Origin: DASWOJ01 sp964242415
GTDB taxonomy: Bacteria > Pseudomonadota > Alphaproteobacteria > Acetobacterales > Acetobacteraceae
Length of the DNA stretch: 64,000 nt
Direction: 5' to 3'
Assembly: GCA_964242415.1 (NCBI GenBank)
Contig: CAXTAT010000026.1
Location: 1 to 64,000, forward strand
Position numbers and translations under genes: made by a program. Below, in pieces: positions 1 through 9,366 of the stretch. Each line of letters opens with the position of its first letter. Positions within the stretch are counted from its first letter, which is position 1. Below the pieces are notes generated by a model that saw only the letters and a program-made list of their open reading frames with translations, ran no database searches and was not told the DNA's origin.

Positions 1-177
1 ATCGAGCAGACCGTGCGCGAGACCCTGCCCGAAGGCTTCCAGCGCGCCGAGTACCTGCACGAGCACGGCATCCTCGACATGGTGGTGCCCCGCCCCGACC
101 TGCCCGCCACCCTGGCCCGGCTGATCGGCCTGCTGATGCAGCCACAGCCGCTGACCGTGGAGCCAGCCGCGGCGTGA
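1..177 (+). CDS. accD: Acetyl-CoA carboxylase carboxyltransferase beta subunit, C-terminal fragment
   Basis: Only the last 58 codons are in the window; the gene enters from the left edge and stops with TGA at 175-177. The visible tail contains the stretch EGFQRAEYLHEHGILDMVV, which matches the conserved C-terminal end of AccD. AccD carries the carboxyltransferase half-site that moves CO2 from biotin to acetyl-CoA in the first step of fatty acid synthesis. The stop overlaps the GTG start of folC by four bases, so the two are translationally coupled, as in many proteobacteria (accD-folC). Identification rests on the short tail plus the folC neighbour. Confidence 0.9.
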   Translation: MEQTVRETLPEGFQRAEYLHEHGILDMVVPRPDLPATLARLIGLLMQPQPLTVEPAAA

Positions 178-1427
178 GCCGGATCGAGCCCATCATCGAC
201 CGCCTGCACGGCCTTTATCCCCGGTTGATCGACCTCGGCATGGAGCGGCTGCAACGCCTGCTGGCCCAGTTGGGGCATCCGGAGGCGCGGCTGCCGCCGG
301 TCATCCACGTGGCAGGGACCAACGGCAAGGGCAGCACCTGCGCCTTCCTGCGCGCCATGGCGGAGGCGGCGGGGGGGCGCGTCCACGTCTATACCTCCCC
401 GCACCTGATCCGGTTCAACGAGCGGTTCCGGGTTGCCGGGCAGCTTGTGCCGGATGAGGCGCTCGCGGCGGTGCTGGAGCGGATCGAGGCGGTGAACGCC
501 GGGGCGCCGATCACGGTGTTCGAGGTCATCACCGCCGCCGCCTTCGTGCTGTTTGCCGAGACGCCGGCCGACCTGTGCATCCTGGAGGTAGGCCTGGGCG
601 GGCGCGGCGATGCGACGAACGTGATCCCTGCCCCGGCGGTCTGCGCGATCACCTCCATCTCGATGGACCATGCGGAGCTGCTGGGCGACACCCTGGCCGC
701 CATCGCCGCGGAGAAGGCCGGGATCATGAAGCCCGGCGTGCCCGTCATCACCGGGGCGCAGCCGCCCGAGGCGCTGGCCGTACTGGCGGCGGCGGCGGCC
801 GGGGCGCCGCTGCTGGCGCGGGGACGCGATTGGACGATTGAGGATCAAGAAGCCGGGCTGCGCTACCAGGATGCCGATGGCAGCGTGGACCTGCCGCGGC
901 CGTCCCTGCTGGGGGCTCACCAGGCCGACAACGCCGGCATTGCCGTCGCCGCCCTGCGTACGCTCGGCCCGGTGCCGGAGCGCGCGTATGCCGGGCTGGC
1001 GCAGGCGGAATGGCCGGCTCGCCTGCAACGGCTGCATGGCCGCCTTGCGTCGGCGCTGCCGGAAACGTGGGAGATGTGGCTCGATGGCGGTCACAACCCT
1101 GGCGCCGGCGTGGCGCTGGGACAGCAGCTTGCGGCCTGGTCGGACCGGCCGGTTCACCTGGTCGTCGGCATGAAGCAGTCCAAGGACGCGGCGGAGTTCC
1201 TGCGGCCCCTGCTGCCGCACGCCGCCAGCGTCTGGGCGGTGCAGGAGCCGGGCCAGCATCTGGCCCTGCCGGTGCGGGACATCGTGGCGGCCTCCGGCGG
1301 CGTCGCCCGGGCAGGCCCTACGGTGGCGGATGCGCTGCGCCAGCTCCCCCGGGATGCCGCGGCGCGCGTCCTGGTTTGCGGCAGCCTATACCTTGCCGGC
1401 GAGGTCCTGAAGGCGGACAAATGCTAG
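174..1427 (+). CDS. folC: Bifunctional folylpolyglutamate synthase / dihydrofolate synthase
   Basis: A 417-aa cytoplasmic Mur-ligase-type enzyme that adds glutamate to dihydropteroate and to reduced folates. The ATP-binding loop GTNGKGST lies at residues 48-55. The central stretch LEVGLGGRGDATNV, the second-domain motif DGGHNPGAG and the terminal CGSLYLAGEVL are all family hallmarks. The GTG start at 174 overlaps the accD stop (GTGA), which supports both the start and co-transcription. Length is normal for the family (about 420 aa). Nothing looks truncated. Confidence 0.95.
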   Translation: MSRIEPIIDRLHGLYPRLIDLGMERLQRLLAQLGHPEARLPPVIHVAGTNGKGSTCAFLRAMAEAAGGRVHVYTSPHLIRFNERFRVAGQLVPDEALAAVLERIEAVNAGAPITVFEVITAAAFVLFAETPADLCILEVGLGGRGDATNVIPAPAVCAITSISMDHAELLGDTLAAIAAEKAGIMKPGVPVITGAQPPEALAVLAAAAAGAPLLARGRDWTIEDQEAGLRYQDADGSVDLPRPSLLGAHQADNAGIAVAALRTLGPVPERAYAGLAQAEWPARLQRLHGRLASALPETWEMWLDGGHNPGAGVALGQQLAAWSDRPVHLVVGMKQSKDAAEFLRPLLPHAASVWAVQEPGQHLALPVRDIVAASGGVARAGPTVADALRQLPRDAAARVLVCGSLYLAGEVLKADKC

Positions 1428-1523
1428 AAAGCGTACCTCAAGACCTTGGCGTGCGGCAGGACACCCCATTTGATGCCCTACCCGCGGGCAAGCCGCACCC
1501 CCCGCCATACCGTGGAGCAAGTT

Positions 1524-1973
1524 ATGGACGGACAGGACGTGCCGCCGACGCCGAAGTTGCGCGTAACCCCGGCGGAGGCTAGCCAGGCGTCGGTCGATCC
1601 CGGCCATGCGACGGCCTTGCTGATGGCACATGGCTCGATGGAGCTGCGCTGGTTCTCGCCCCGGGATCACGACCCACAGACCCCGCATGACCGCGACGAG
1701 CTTTACATCATCGTCAGCGGCACCGGCACGTTCATGCGCGCGCAGGATAGCGCCCCGTTCGGCGACGACTTGAGCCTGCCGCTGCACGGCGAGGATCACG
1801 TGCCGTTCACCCCTGGTGATGCGATCTTCGTTCCGGCTGGGACGGTGCACCGCTTCGAGACGTTCAGCGACGACTTCGCCTGCTGGATCGTGTTCTATGG
1901 ACCGGAGGGCGGCGAGGCCAATGCTCATCGAGATCACGCGGCTGCATCCGGAGGATCGTCCGCGCTGGGCTGA
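1524..1973 (+). CDS. Small cupin-domain protein
   Basis: A 149-aa single-domain cupin. The first cupin motif is seen around PHDRDELYIIVSGTGTF (His, Glu-like metal ligands) and the second in PGDAIFVPAGTVHRFE. Function and substrate cannot be read from the sequence; such proteins bind a metal and act as dioxygenases, isomerases or sensors. The frame stays open upstream to 1446, but the ATG at 1524 is preferred because GGAG lies just before it and the upstream part has no cupin similarity. Its 3' end overlaps the next gene by 53 bases. Confidence 0.75.
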   Translation: MDGQDVPPTPKLRVTPAEASQASVDPGHATALLMAHGSMELRWFSPRDHDPQTPHDRDELYIIVSGTGTFMRAQDSAPFGDDLSLPLHGEDHVPFTPGDAIFVPAGTVHRFETFSDDFACWIVFYGPEGGEANAHRDHAAASGGSSALG

Positions 1974-2364
1974 CCTGTGGCGGGCCTACCTGGCGTTCTA
2001 TGAGACGACCCGGCCGGAGGAACAATTCCAGGAGACTTGGGCGCGCGTGCTGCATGACACGTCGCTGCATGGCCTGGCTGCCCGGCATGAGGGGCGCATT
2101 GTCGGCATCACGCATTTTCTGTTTCATGCGAGCGCCTGGACGATGACGCCGGTCTGCTACTTGCAGGACCTCTATGTTGACGAGGGCGTTCGCGGCAGCG
2201 GTGCTGGGCGGAAGCTTATCGAGGCGGTGGCGGATCGGGCGAGGGCGCAGGCCTGCGCGCGGTTGTACTGGTTGACGCAGACCGGGAACGCGACTGCTCG
2301 GCTGCTGTATGACCGGTTGGCTAAAGAGGCTGGCTTCGTGCGCTACGACTATAAGCTGGACTAA
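1921..2364 (+). CDS. GNAT-family N-acetyltransferase
   Basis: A 147-aa protein of the GCN5-related acetyltransferase fold. The acetyl-CoA-binding motif A is visible as LQDLYVDEGVRGSGAGRKLI (the R/Q-x-x-G-x-G/A pyrophosphate loop is RGSGAG), followed by the typical NATARLLYDRLAKEAGFVRY helix and strand. The acceptor substrate is unknown. ATG at 1921 lies within the end of the cupin gene in another frame, and the overlap suggests coupled translation. It converges on trxA, with an inverted-repeat element between them. Confidence 0.85.
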   Translation: MLIEITRLHPEDRPRWADLWRAYLAFYETTRPEEQFQETWARVLHDTSLHGLAARHEGRIVGITHFLFHASAWTMTPVCYLQDLYVDEGVRGSGAGRKLIEAVADRARAQACARLYWLTQTGNATARLLYDRLAKEAGFVRYDYKLD

Positions 2365-2370
2365 GACGGT

Positions 2371-2525
2371 CTGCTCCCCCTCCCTCCGGGACGGGGCCGG
2401 GGTGAGGGGGTTTTGGGGCACGACCCTGGCAATTGGAAGCCGTGTTCTGTCAGGGTTGTGAGGTTATTGCTCCGCGGCTGAGACCCCCTTACCCCGGCCC
2501 TCTCCCGAAGGGAGAGGGAGAAAGG
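2371..2525. repeat. Composite inverted-repeat element, copy 1 (subfamily B)
   Basis: The left arm (about 2371-2411) reads CCTCCCTCCGGGACGGGGCC then GGGGTGAGGGGG. The right arm (about 2481-2525) reads CCCCCTTACCCCGGCCCTC then TCCCGAAGGGAGAGGGAG. The interior starts with a GGGGGTTTTGGGGC-like sequence, which marks subfamily B. It sits between convergent GNAT and trxA genes, where its hairpins could end transcription from both sides. Confidence 0.8.
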
Positions 2526-2531
2526 GGCGGA

Positions 2532-2858
2532 TTACAGGTTGTTGGCCACCCACTGCTTCAACTCGCTCTTGGGCGCGGCCCCGAGCCGGGTGGCGGCGGG
2601 CTTGCCGTCCTTGAACAGGATCATGGTCGGGATGCTGCGCACGCCGTAGGTGTTGGCGGCCATCGGGTTGTCGTCGATGTTCAGCTTGGCCACGGTCACG
2701 CGACCCTTGTACTCGGCGCCGATCTCCTCCAGCGCCGGGGCGATCATGCGGCAGGGGCCACACCACTCGGCCCAGAAATCGACCAGGACCGGCTCCTTGG
2801 AATTCAGGACGTCCATCTTGAAGGTGTCGTCGCTGATGGCAACGGTGTTCTCGCTCAA
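2532..2858 (-). CDS. trxA: Thioredoxin
   Basis: A 108-aa cytoplasmic thiol-disulfide reductase. The active site WCGPC is at residues 32-36 in FWAEWCGPCRM, with the cis-proline loop SIPTM and the end motif LFKDGKPAATRLGA. TTG at 2858 is chosen as start because GAGGAG lies eight bases upstream and the resulting length is standard; an in-frame ATG at 2882 would add eight residues. It follows addA by about 50 bases in the tsaE-addB-addA-trxA order that is common in alphaproteobacteria. Confidence 0.95.
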   Translation of the reverse strand: MSENTVAISDDTFKMDVLNSKEPVLVDFWAEWCGPCRMIAPALEEIGAEYKGRVTVAKLNIDDNPMAANTYGVRSIPTMILFKDGKPAATRLGAAPKSELKQWVANNL

Positions 2859-2909
2859 GGTACTCTCCTCATGGGTTGACATAGGACGTGGGGACCGGCC
2901 GCGTGCGGA

Positions 2910-5900
2910 TCAAGCTGGGGCATGGGCGTCCAGCAACGCCTCAGGCAGCATCACCACGGCGGCACCTTGGGTCCAGACCAGCGCACAATGCATGGCCCGG
3001 TCGGGGAAGATGCCGCGCAGCACGGCACGATAGGCGGCGAGCTGGCGCAGGTAGCGGACGGGGGTGGCCTCGGCGCTGGCCGGGGGGTCGCGGTTGGTTT
3101 TGTAGTCGGCAAGCCAGACCTCGCCGGGCAGCACCGCCAGGCGGTCCACGATGCCGTTCACGATGGTGTTGCCGACCAGGCCGGTCACCGGCTGCTCCGC
3201 ACGGCTGCCGGGGCCAAACAGCGGTGCCAGCCTTGGATGCTGCAGCACGCCCATGACCTGCGCCGCAAGCGCGTCCACGTCCGCGGCGGGCAGGCCGAAG
3301 CCGGGGCGGCCCAGGTGCGCCCGCGCGGCCTGCGACCGCTCGCCTGGCGGCAGGTCGGGCAGGTATTGCAGCAGGGTGTGCACCAGGTTGCCGCGCAGGA
3401 AGCGCTGGCCGGCGTCGTCCCGCGCCGCCAGGGGCGAGGCCGCACGCGGCACCGGGCCGAGCGACGCCCCATCGGGGCGGCTGGGCGCCAATGGCACCGG
3501 CAGGGGCGGCTCCGGCGGCGGCGGGGTCGGACGCCAGTTGCCGGGCTGCCCGGCCCAAACGGGGAACGGGGCGGAGGCCGCCACGTTCGGCACGCCAGCG
3601 CCCCGCGTCTCCGCCACCTGCGGCGAGGTCTGCACCAGCCGCTCCCCGGCCCAGGCGCCGGACACGCTGCCGAACGGCTCGGCCTCGGCGCCGATGGTGC
3701 GGAAGCCGCGTTCGGCCATGCGGTACCAGCTATCGTCGGGCACGCCCTTGCGGGTGTGCCAGCCGCAGACCACCAGGCGGTCCTCCGCCCGGGTCAGCGC
3801 GACATACAGCAGCCGGTTGTACTCGCGCAGACGCCGCTCCCGCTCGGCAAGCTGCGCACGCTGAACGGCGGCGCAGCGCAGCTCCCGGCGTGGCGACCAC
3901 AGCGGCAGTTCGGTGCCGGTTGCCGCGTCCTCCACCCAGTGGAACGCGTCGTCCTCCGGCGGCAGGGCGGTGGTGTCGGGCAGGATCACCAGCGGCGCTT
4001 GCAGGCCCTTGGCGCCGTGCACGGTCATCACCCGCACGGCGCCGCCGGCACCCTCGGCCTCCCGCTTCACCTCCGCGCCGGACCGCCGCAGCCAGTGGAC
4101 GAAGCCCTGCAGGGCCGGCGGGTGCGTGGCGCTGTAGGCCAGCGCGGCGCTCAGCAGCTCGTCCAGCGGTTCCGCGGCCTCCGGCCCCAAGCGCGCCAGT
4201 AGCCGGGCACGCCCTCCTAGTGGCCCCAACGCCTCCGACAGCAGGGCATGCGGCGTCACGTGGTCGGCGCGGGCCTGCAGGGTGGACAGGAAGGTCCACG
4301 CCTGGTTCCAGACCTCCCGCTCCCCGGCCCGGCGGCGCAGCGCCTCCCACAGGGTGCCGCGCCGGTCCATCGCCAGGCGCATCAGGCTGTCGTCGGTCAG
4401 GCCGCCCAACGGGCTGGTCAGCACGCAGGCCACGGCCAGGTCGTCCTCCGGCAGCAGAACCGCGTCGCAGGCGGACAGCACGTCCTGCACCGCGGCCTGC
4501 TCGGTCAGCACCAGGCGGTCCAGCCCGGCGACCGGCACGCCGCGGGCCTTCAACGCGCGCACCAGGCTGCGGGCGAAGTCGTTGCGCCGCCGCACCAGCA
4601 CCAGCACGTCGCCTGCAGCCAGGGGACGGTTTTGGCTGGTGAGACGCACGCCGTCGCGCAGCTCGCCGTCCAGCCAGCGGGCCAGGGTGTCGGCCAGGCG
4701 CTGCGGCGCGGACACCAGGCCCATGTTGCGGTCCGGCACCGTCCAGGGTGCGGCCTCCTCCTCCTCCGGCAAGGGGGTCAGCGGCCACAGCTCCACCTGG
4801 CCGGCGAAACCGGCGCGGTCGGCGAAGTGCTGCAGCCCGCCCTCGTCCGCCACGCCCCGCGCCGCCACGGGATCGGAGAACACCGCATCCACCAGCGCCA
4901 GCACCGGCGTCGTCGAGCGAAACGACACGTCCAAGGTCACGTCGCGCCACGCCTGCGCCGACCGGCCGACGCGCCGCGCCATGACGTCGTGCGAGCGGCC
5001 GAACTCCTCGGGGTCGGCGCCCTGGAACGAGTAGATGCTCTGCTTGGGGTCGCCGACGGCGAAGAAGGTGCGCGCCGGGGCGTTCGTCTCGCCCACACGT
5101 TCCGCCCGCGCGCCCTGGCCGGCGAAGAACTCCTCCGTCAACGTGTGGGCGATCTGCCACTGCTCCGGGGCGGTGTCCTGCACCTCGTCGAGCAGCAGGT
5201 GGTCGATGCCGCCGTCCAGCTTGTACATCACCCAGGCCGCGCCGGGATTGACCAGCAGGCGGCTGGTGCGGCCGATCAGGTCGCCGTAGTCGAGCAGGCC
5301 CACCTCCTGCTTGCGCCCGGCATAGGCGCGCAACACTGGCGCGGCGAGCATCAGCAGGGCGGTGGACGCCTCGGCCACCCGCAGCGCGCGGCGCTCGTCC
5401 TCGACGGCCAGGACGCGGGCCTGCTCGGCCTCCAGGGCGTCGCGCAGGCCCGGGTGCTTTTCTTCCAGTCTTGCGTTGGGGAAGGCGCTGAACTTGCGCG
5501 GCGCTCCGTTGGAGCCGACGAACTCCTTCAGCCACTCCGCCCAGTGCTCCCCCCGCAGGGCGGCATCCAGGGCGAGCCACTGCAGCATCGCCGCCGCCCG
5601 CTCCTTCACTGCCGGCGATCCCTGCGCCGCCATCAGCAGTAGCGCCTGCTTCAGCTTCGGCGCGGCCTGCCCTGCGGCGGCGGCCACGATCTCCGAATCG
5701 GTTGCCGCCCCGGCCCCGGCCGCTCGCCGCATGGCTGCCGCCAGCCGCGGCTCCGCCAGCTCCATCGCGGGTTCCAGCCGGGCGCGCTGGTTTTCGAGCA
5801 CCCGCACCAGCAGGGCGAACCGCTCGGCGTTCGCCAGGCCCGCCAGCTCGCGCAGCGCCCCGGCCGGGGACGCCGCCAGCACGGCCTCGCGGGCTTGGTC

Positions 5901-6401
5901 CATGGCCTGCCGCGCATCCGCCTCCTCGACGAGGCGGAAATGCGGGGAGATCGCGGCCTCGATGGGGAAGCGGCGCAGCAGCGATTGGCAGAAGGCGTGG
6001 ATGGTGCCGATGCGGATGCCGCCGGGCAGGTCCAGCACGGTGGCGAACAGCTCGCGCGCCTTGGCGCGGGTGGCGTCGCTGGCGGGGATGCGCAGCTCGC
6101 GCAACTGCTCGTCCAGCCCGGCGTCGTCCTTGGTCACCCAGTCGCCCAGCCGCTTCTGCAGGCGCAGCGACATCTCCGCCGCGGCGGCCTTGGTGAAGGT
6201 CAGGCACTGGATGCGGGACGGGTCGGCACCGCTCAGCATCAGGCGCAGCATCCGGTCGGTCAGCAGCTTGGTCTTGCCCGATCCGGCGCTGGCGCTGACG
6301 AAGGCGGATACCGCCGGGTCGGAGGCCTGGAGCTGCTCCTCCTCCGCACGCGCCCGCGCCTCGATGGGCAGGATGTGCTGCGGGAACGGGATGACGTTCA
6401 T
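2910..6401 (-). CDS. addA: AddA helicase-nuclease (double-strand break repair)
   Basis: A 1163-aa UvrD-type helicase with a C-terminal RecB-like nuclease domain. Walker A is SASAGSGKTKLL near residues 36-47, and Walker B is LLLDEVQDTAPEQW. A late helicase motif is VMTVHGAKGLQAPLVIL, and the nuclease core is EVWLADYKTNRDPP near the C-terminus. With AddB it resects double-strand ends and responds to Chi-like sites to load RecA. The ATG at 6401 has AAGGAG at a good distance and lies 13 bases after the addB stop, so the two subunits are made from one message. Confidence 0.95.
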   Translation of the reverse strand: MNVIPFPQHILPIEARARAEEEQLQASDPAVSAFVSASAGSGKTKLLTDRMLRLMLSGADPSRIQCLTFTKAAAAEMSLRLQKRLGDWVTKDDAGLDEQLRELRIPASDATRAKARELFATVLDLPGGIRIGTIHAFCQSLLRRFPIEAAISPHFRLVEEADARQAMDQAREAVLAASPAGALRELAGLANAERFALLVRVLENQRARLEPAMELAEPRLAAAMRRAAGAGAATDSEIVAAAAGQAAPKLKQALLLMAAQGSPAVKERAAAMLQWLALDAALRGEHWAEWLKEFVGSNGAPRKFSAFPNARLEEKHPGLRDALEAEQARVLAVEDERRALRVAEASTALLMLAAPVLRAYAGRKQEVGLLDYGDLIGRTSRLLVNPGAAWVMYKLDGGIDHLLLDEVQDTAPEQWQIAHTLTEEFFAGQGARAERVGETNAPARTFFAVGDPKQSIYSFQGADPEEFGRSHDVMARRVGRSAQAWRDVTLDVSFRSTTPVLALVDAVFSDPVAARGVADEGGLQHFADRAGFAGQVELWPLTPLPEEEEAAPWTVPDRNMGLVSAPQRLADTLARWLDGELRDGVRLTSQNRPLAAGDVLVLVRRRNDFARSLVRALKARGVPVAGLDRLVLTEQAAVQDVLSACDAVLLPEDDLAVACVLTSPLGGLTDDSLMRLAMDRRGTLWEALRRRAGEREVWNQAWTFLSTLQARADHVTPHALLSEALGPLGGRARLLARLGPEAAEPLDELLSAALAYSATHPPALQGFVHWLRRSGAEVKREAEGAGGAVRVMTVHGAKGLQAPLVILPDTTALPPEDDAFHWVEDAATGTELPLWSPRRELRCAAVQRAQLAERERRLREYNRLLYVALTRAEDRLVVCGWHTRKGVPDDSWYRMAERGFRTIGAEAEPFGSVSGAWAGERLVQTSPQVAETRGAGVPNVAASAPFPVWAGQPGNWRPTPPPPEPPLPVPLAPSRPDGASLGPVPRAASPLAARDDAGQRFLRGNLVHTLLQYLPDLPPGERSQAARAHLGRPGFGLPAADVDALAAQVMGVLQHPRLAPLFGPGSRAEQPVTGLVGNTIVNGIVDRLAVLPGEVWLADYKTNRDPPASAEATPVRYLRQLAAYRAVLRGIFPDRAMHCALVWTQGAAVVMLPEALLDAHAPA

Positions 6402-6414
6402 GCCGCCTTCTCCT

Positions 6415-9366
6415 TCATGCGCCGTCCTCCAAGGCGGCCCATTCCAGCACCCGGGCCAGTTGCGTGTAGTCGGAGAAGCGCGGCGCGGCCCCGGCGTGCG
6501 GCTGCGACAGGTAGGCGCGGTTCGGGTCGTCGAAGGCGTGCACCAGGTCGCACAGCTTGCGCGATGCCTCGCCGGCGATGGCGGCGGTCTGGCCGGGGTC
6601 GCCCTTGAACAGCTTGATCTCGGTCCCTGGTTCGTAGCCGCCGGTGACGTGCCAGTAGGTCAGCTCCGCCGCTGGACCCGTCAGGTCGGGGCCGAACACC
6701 CCGGCGGCGGCCATCGCGGCCTCCAGCGCCAGTTGCGGGGCCGAGCCGTCCTCCACATCGCGGGAGGTCGGCACGGCGCCGGTCTTGTAGTCCAGGATCG
6801 CCAAGCTGCCGTCCGCGTTGCGCTCGATGCGGTCGGCCCGGCCGCGCAACTGGAACGGCAGGCCGGTGCAGGGCAGGTTCCACTCGCCGGACACCTCGGA
6901 GCGGATGGCGGGCTTCGGACCGGCGATGCGGCGCTGGCGTTCCTGCTCCGCAGCCCAGTCGGCGATGCGGTTCAGCCGGGGACGCCACCAGGCCGCCAGC
7001 GCGGGACGCAGCCCGGCGGCATCCAGGGCGGCATCCATGTCGGCGCGCAGCCGGGCGGCGGCGTCGCGCGGGTAGCGGTCCGGCAGCTTGCCGAGGAAGG
7101 CCGCGATGGCGTCATGAACGATGGTGCCGTAGTCGGCGGCGTCGGCGGACTGCTCCAGGGGGTCCAGGGCGCGCAGGCGCAGGACGTGGCGGGCATAGAT
7201 GGCGTAGGGATCGCGCAGCCAGGTTTCTACTTCCGTCACGCGCAGGCGGCGGGGCCGGGCCTCGATGGGCGGGCGGGGGCGGGGCGGCTGCGCGGGGCGG
7301 GGTTCGCCGGCAGGCTGGTCCAGCAGGCGTGCCCAGGCGGCGGCGGGGTCTGTGGGCAGCTTGGTGCCCTGGCCCCGCAGGAAGGCGTCCAGGCGTTGCA
7401 GCCAGCGGGCCGGCACTGCCGGCGCCCCGTCGCGGCGGCGCGGGCAGGACAGCACGACATGCGGCGCGGCGCAGGCCAGCATGGCGAAGTCGTGCGCCAT
7501 GGTGCCGACGCGCTCCTCCGGCGACGGCAACCCGGCGGCGGTGCGCATCGGGCGGCTCATCCAGGGGCCGGGGTCGGTGGCGGGGGGCCAGACGCCCTCG
7601 GCCAGGCCACCCAGCACCATCAGCTCCGCCGATTGCAGCCGGGCCTCCAGCAGGCCGAGGATGGAGACGCGGGGGTGCTCGCCGCCTTCCCGGCCGCGCA
7701 AGGCCCGGCGGCTGCGGACCACGGCGCCCTCCATCGAGGCGTCCAGCAGGCCCGGCAGCGTCGCCACCGGCTGGGCCGGCAGGATCGGCAGGGCGGCGGA
7801 TAGGGCGGACAGGTGGATGGCCAGCGCCTCGCCCTCCTCGCCGGACCACAGGCGGGCGGCGCCGTCCGAGTCGTCCGTGGCGGCGACGGCCTCGGCGCAG
7901 ACGATCAGGGCGGTCAGCGCCTCGGCCGGGGTGGCGTCGTCGCGGGCGGCGATGTCCAGGATGGGTTGCAGGGCGGCCTGCAGGCGGTCCAGCAGGTCGT
8001 CGATGGCGGGGACGGACTCGGTGCGGGCCAGGGCGGCGCGCAGGCCGGGCAACCCCGGCGCGGGTGCGGGGCCGCGCAGCACCCGCATTTCCAACGCCCG
8101 CGCCGTGCCGCGGCAGGCGGCGGGGCGCAGGCCCAGCCCGGTCAGCGGGTGCTTCAGCACGGACAGCAGCGACACCGGGGCCAGCCCGTCCGCGACCGTG
8201 CGGGCCAGCAGGCGCAGGAAGGCGCCGGGCGGGGTGTCGGCCAGCGGCTCCCCGGCGCTATCGTCCACCACCACGCCGTAGCGCCCAAGCTCCGCCGCCA
8301 CCCGCGCCGCCAACTGCCGGTCCGGCGTCACCAGGGCCGCGCGGTTGCCCGGCTTCTGCAGGGCGTCGCGCAGCGCGAGGGCGATGGCCACCGCCTCCTC
8401 CTGCTGGTCCGCCGCCTCCAGCCGGGTCAGGCCGGACACGTCGGGATCGAGCGGCCTACGCCAGTCGCCCAGCGCCGTCGCCGGCAGCAGGGACTGCCAC
8501 AGCGCCGCGCACCGGCTGGGCGGCACCGGACCCCCCTGGTCGTGCCAGTCCTCCACGTCGCCCCGCGTCGCGCCCAGGTCGGCCAGCAGGCGGCGCATCC
8601 CAGCCTGCGGGTGGCCCTCCTCCAGCGCGTCCCAGTTCGCCTCCGACATCGCGAGGTCCAGACCCGGCAGGATCACCGCGCCGTCGGGCAGGCGGGCGAC
8701 CACCTGGATCAGCCGGGCCACCGACTTGATGCCGCCGGTGGTGCCGGCGACCACGACGGGGTATCCCGGCGGCTCCTGCGACCACGCGGCGGTCTGGGCG
8801 TCCAGCAGCTTCACCCCGCGCTCCGCGGCGTCGATCAGGCCGTTGTCCCACAGCCAGTCCGGCCAGGCGCGGGTGACGATCTGCAGGAAGCGGATGGTGC
8901 GGCCCCAGTGCTCGGCATAGCCGGCGTCGGCGGCTGCGGGCAGGATTTCGGTGAGATCGACCTCGGCCCGGTGCGCCTCGTCCAGCAGGTCGGCCAGGGC
9001 CTGCGCCAGCGGCCAGGCGCGGTCGGCGGTGGTGGGATTGCCGGTCTGGCCGCCGGCCGCCATCACCAGCCGGGTCAGGACGGCCAGGCGGCGGGCGGGT
9101 TCGATGGCGGGCGGCAGGTCCAGCGCGCCGGCCAGGGTCAGCGGCGCCTCGTCCAGCGCGCCGAGGGCGGCGATGCGGGGCAGCAGCATCGGCCGCCCGC
9201 CGGACTGCGCCAGGAACGCCGCCGACAGGGCGCGGGCGGCGCGGCGGGTGGGCAGTAGAATCAACCCGTCCGCCACCGCCAGCGGGTCGGCGCCGCGCTT
9301 GTCCAGCCACCAGCGGGCCAGGGCGTCCAGGAACGGCACATGCGGCGGAATGGTGTGCAGGTTCAT
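6415..9366 (-). CDS. addB: AddB subunit of the AddAB helicase-nuclease
   Basis: A 983-aa partner of AddA. The C-terminal PD-(D/E)XK nuclease is recognisable around LAILDYKTGAVPTSRDVEDG and the preceding FQLRGRADRIE. The N-terminal part resembles a degenerate helicase without a good Walker A, as expected for alphaproteobacterial AddB. The ATG at 9364-9366 overlaps the stop of tsaE by four bases (ATGA), so translation is coupled. Many alphaproteobacteria carry amgK and murU between tsaE and addB; they are absent here. Confidence 0.93.
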   Translation of the reverse strand: MNLHTIPPHVPFLDALARWWLDKRGADPLAVADGLILLPTRRAARALSAAFLAQSGGRPMLLPRIAALGALDEAPLTLAGALDLPPAIEPARRLAVLTRLVMAAGGQTGNPTTADRAWPLAQALADLLDEAHRAEVDLTEILPAAADAGYAEHWGRTIRFLQIVTRAWPDWLWDNGLIDAAERGVKLLDAQTAAWSQEPPGYPVVVAGTTGGIKSVARLIQVVARLPDGAVILPGLDLAMSEANWDALEEGHPQAGMRRLLADLGATRGDVEDWHDQGGPVPPSRCAALWQSLLPATALGDWRRPLDPDVSGLTRLEAADQQEEAVAIALALRDALQKPGNRAALVTPDRQLAARVAAELGRYGVVVDDSAGEPLADTPPGAFLRLLARTVADGLAPVSLLSVLKHPLTGLGLRPAACRGTARALEMRVLRGPAPAPGLPGLRAALARTESVPAIDDLLDRLQAALQPILDIAARDDATPAEALTALIVCAEAVAATDDSDGAARLWSGEEGEALAIHLSALSAALPILPAQPVATLPGLLDASMEGAVVRSRRALRGREGGEHPRVSILGLLEARLQSAELMVLGGLAEGVWPPATDPGPWMSRPMRTAAGLPSPEERVGTMAHDFAMLACAAPHVVLSCPRRRDGAPAVPARWLQRLDAFLRGQGTKLPTDPAAAWARLLDQPAGEPRPAQPPRPRPPIEARPRRLRVTEVETWLRDPYAIYARHVLRLRALDPLEQSADAADYGTIVHDAIAAFLGKLPDRYPRDAAARLRADMDAALDAAGLRPALAAWWRPRLNRIADWAAEQERQRRIAGPKPAIRSEVSGEWNLPCTGLPFQLRGRADRIERNADGSLAILDYKTGAVPTSRDVEDGSAPQLALEAAMAAAGVFGPDLTGPAAELTYWHVTGGYEPGTEIKLFKGDPGQTAAIAGEASRKLCDLVHAFDDPNRAYLSQPHAGAAPRFSDYTQLARVLEWAALEDGA

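Noticed and set aside
1446..1523. N-terminal extension of the cupin protein
   Set aside because: Open frame from a TTG, but it has no cupin similarity, while the ATG at 1524 has a ribosome site.
3730..6207. Long open frame of 825 codons on the minus strand inside addA
   Set aside because: Arg/Pro/Ala-rich product without any motif; it is the shifted frame of addA in GC-rich DNA.
5362..7803. Plus-strand frame of 813 codons across the addA/addB junction
   Set aside because: Ser/Arg/Ala-rich, antisense to two certain genes and without motifs.
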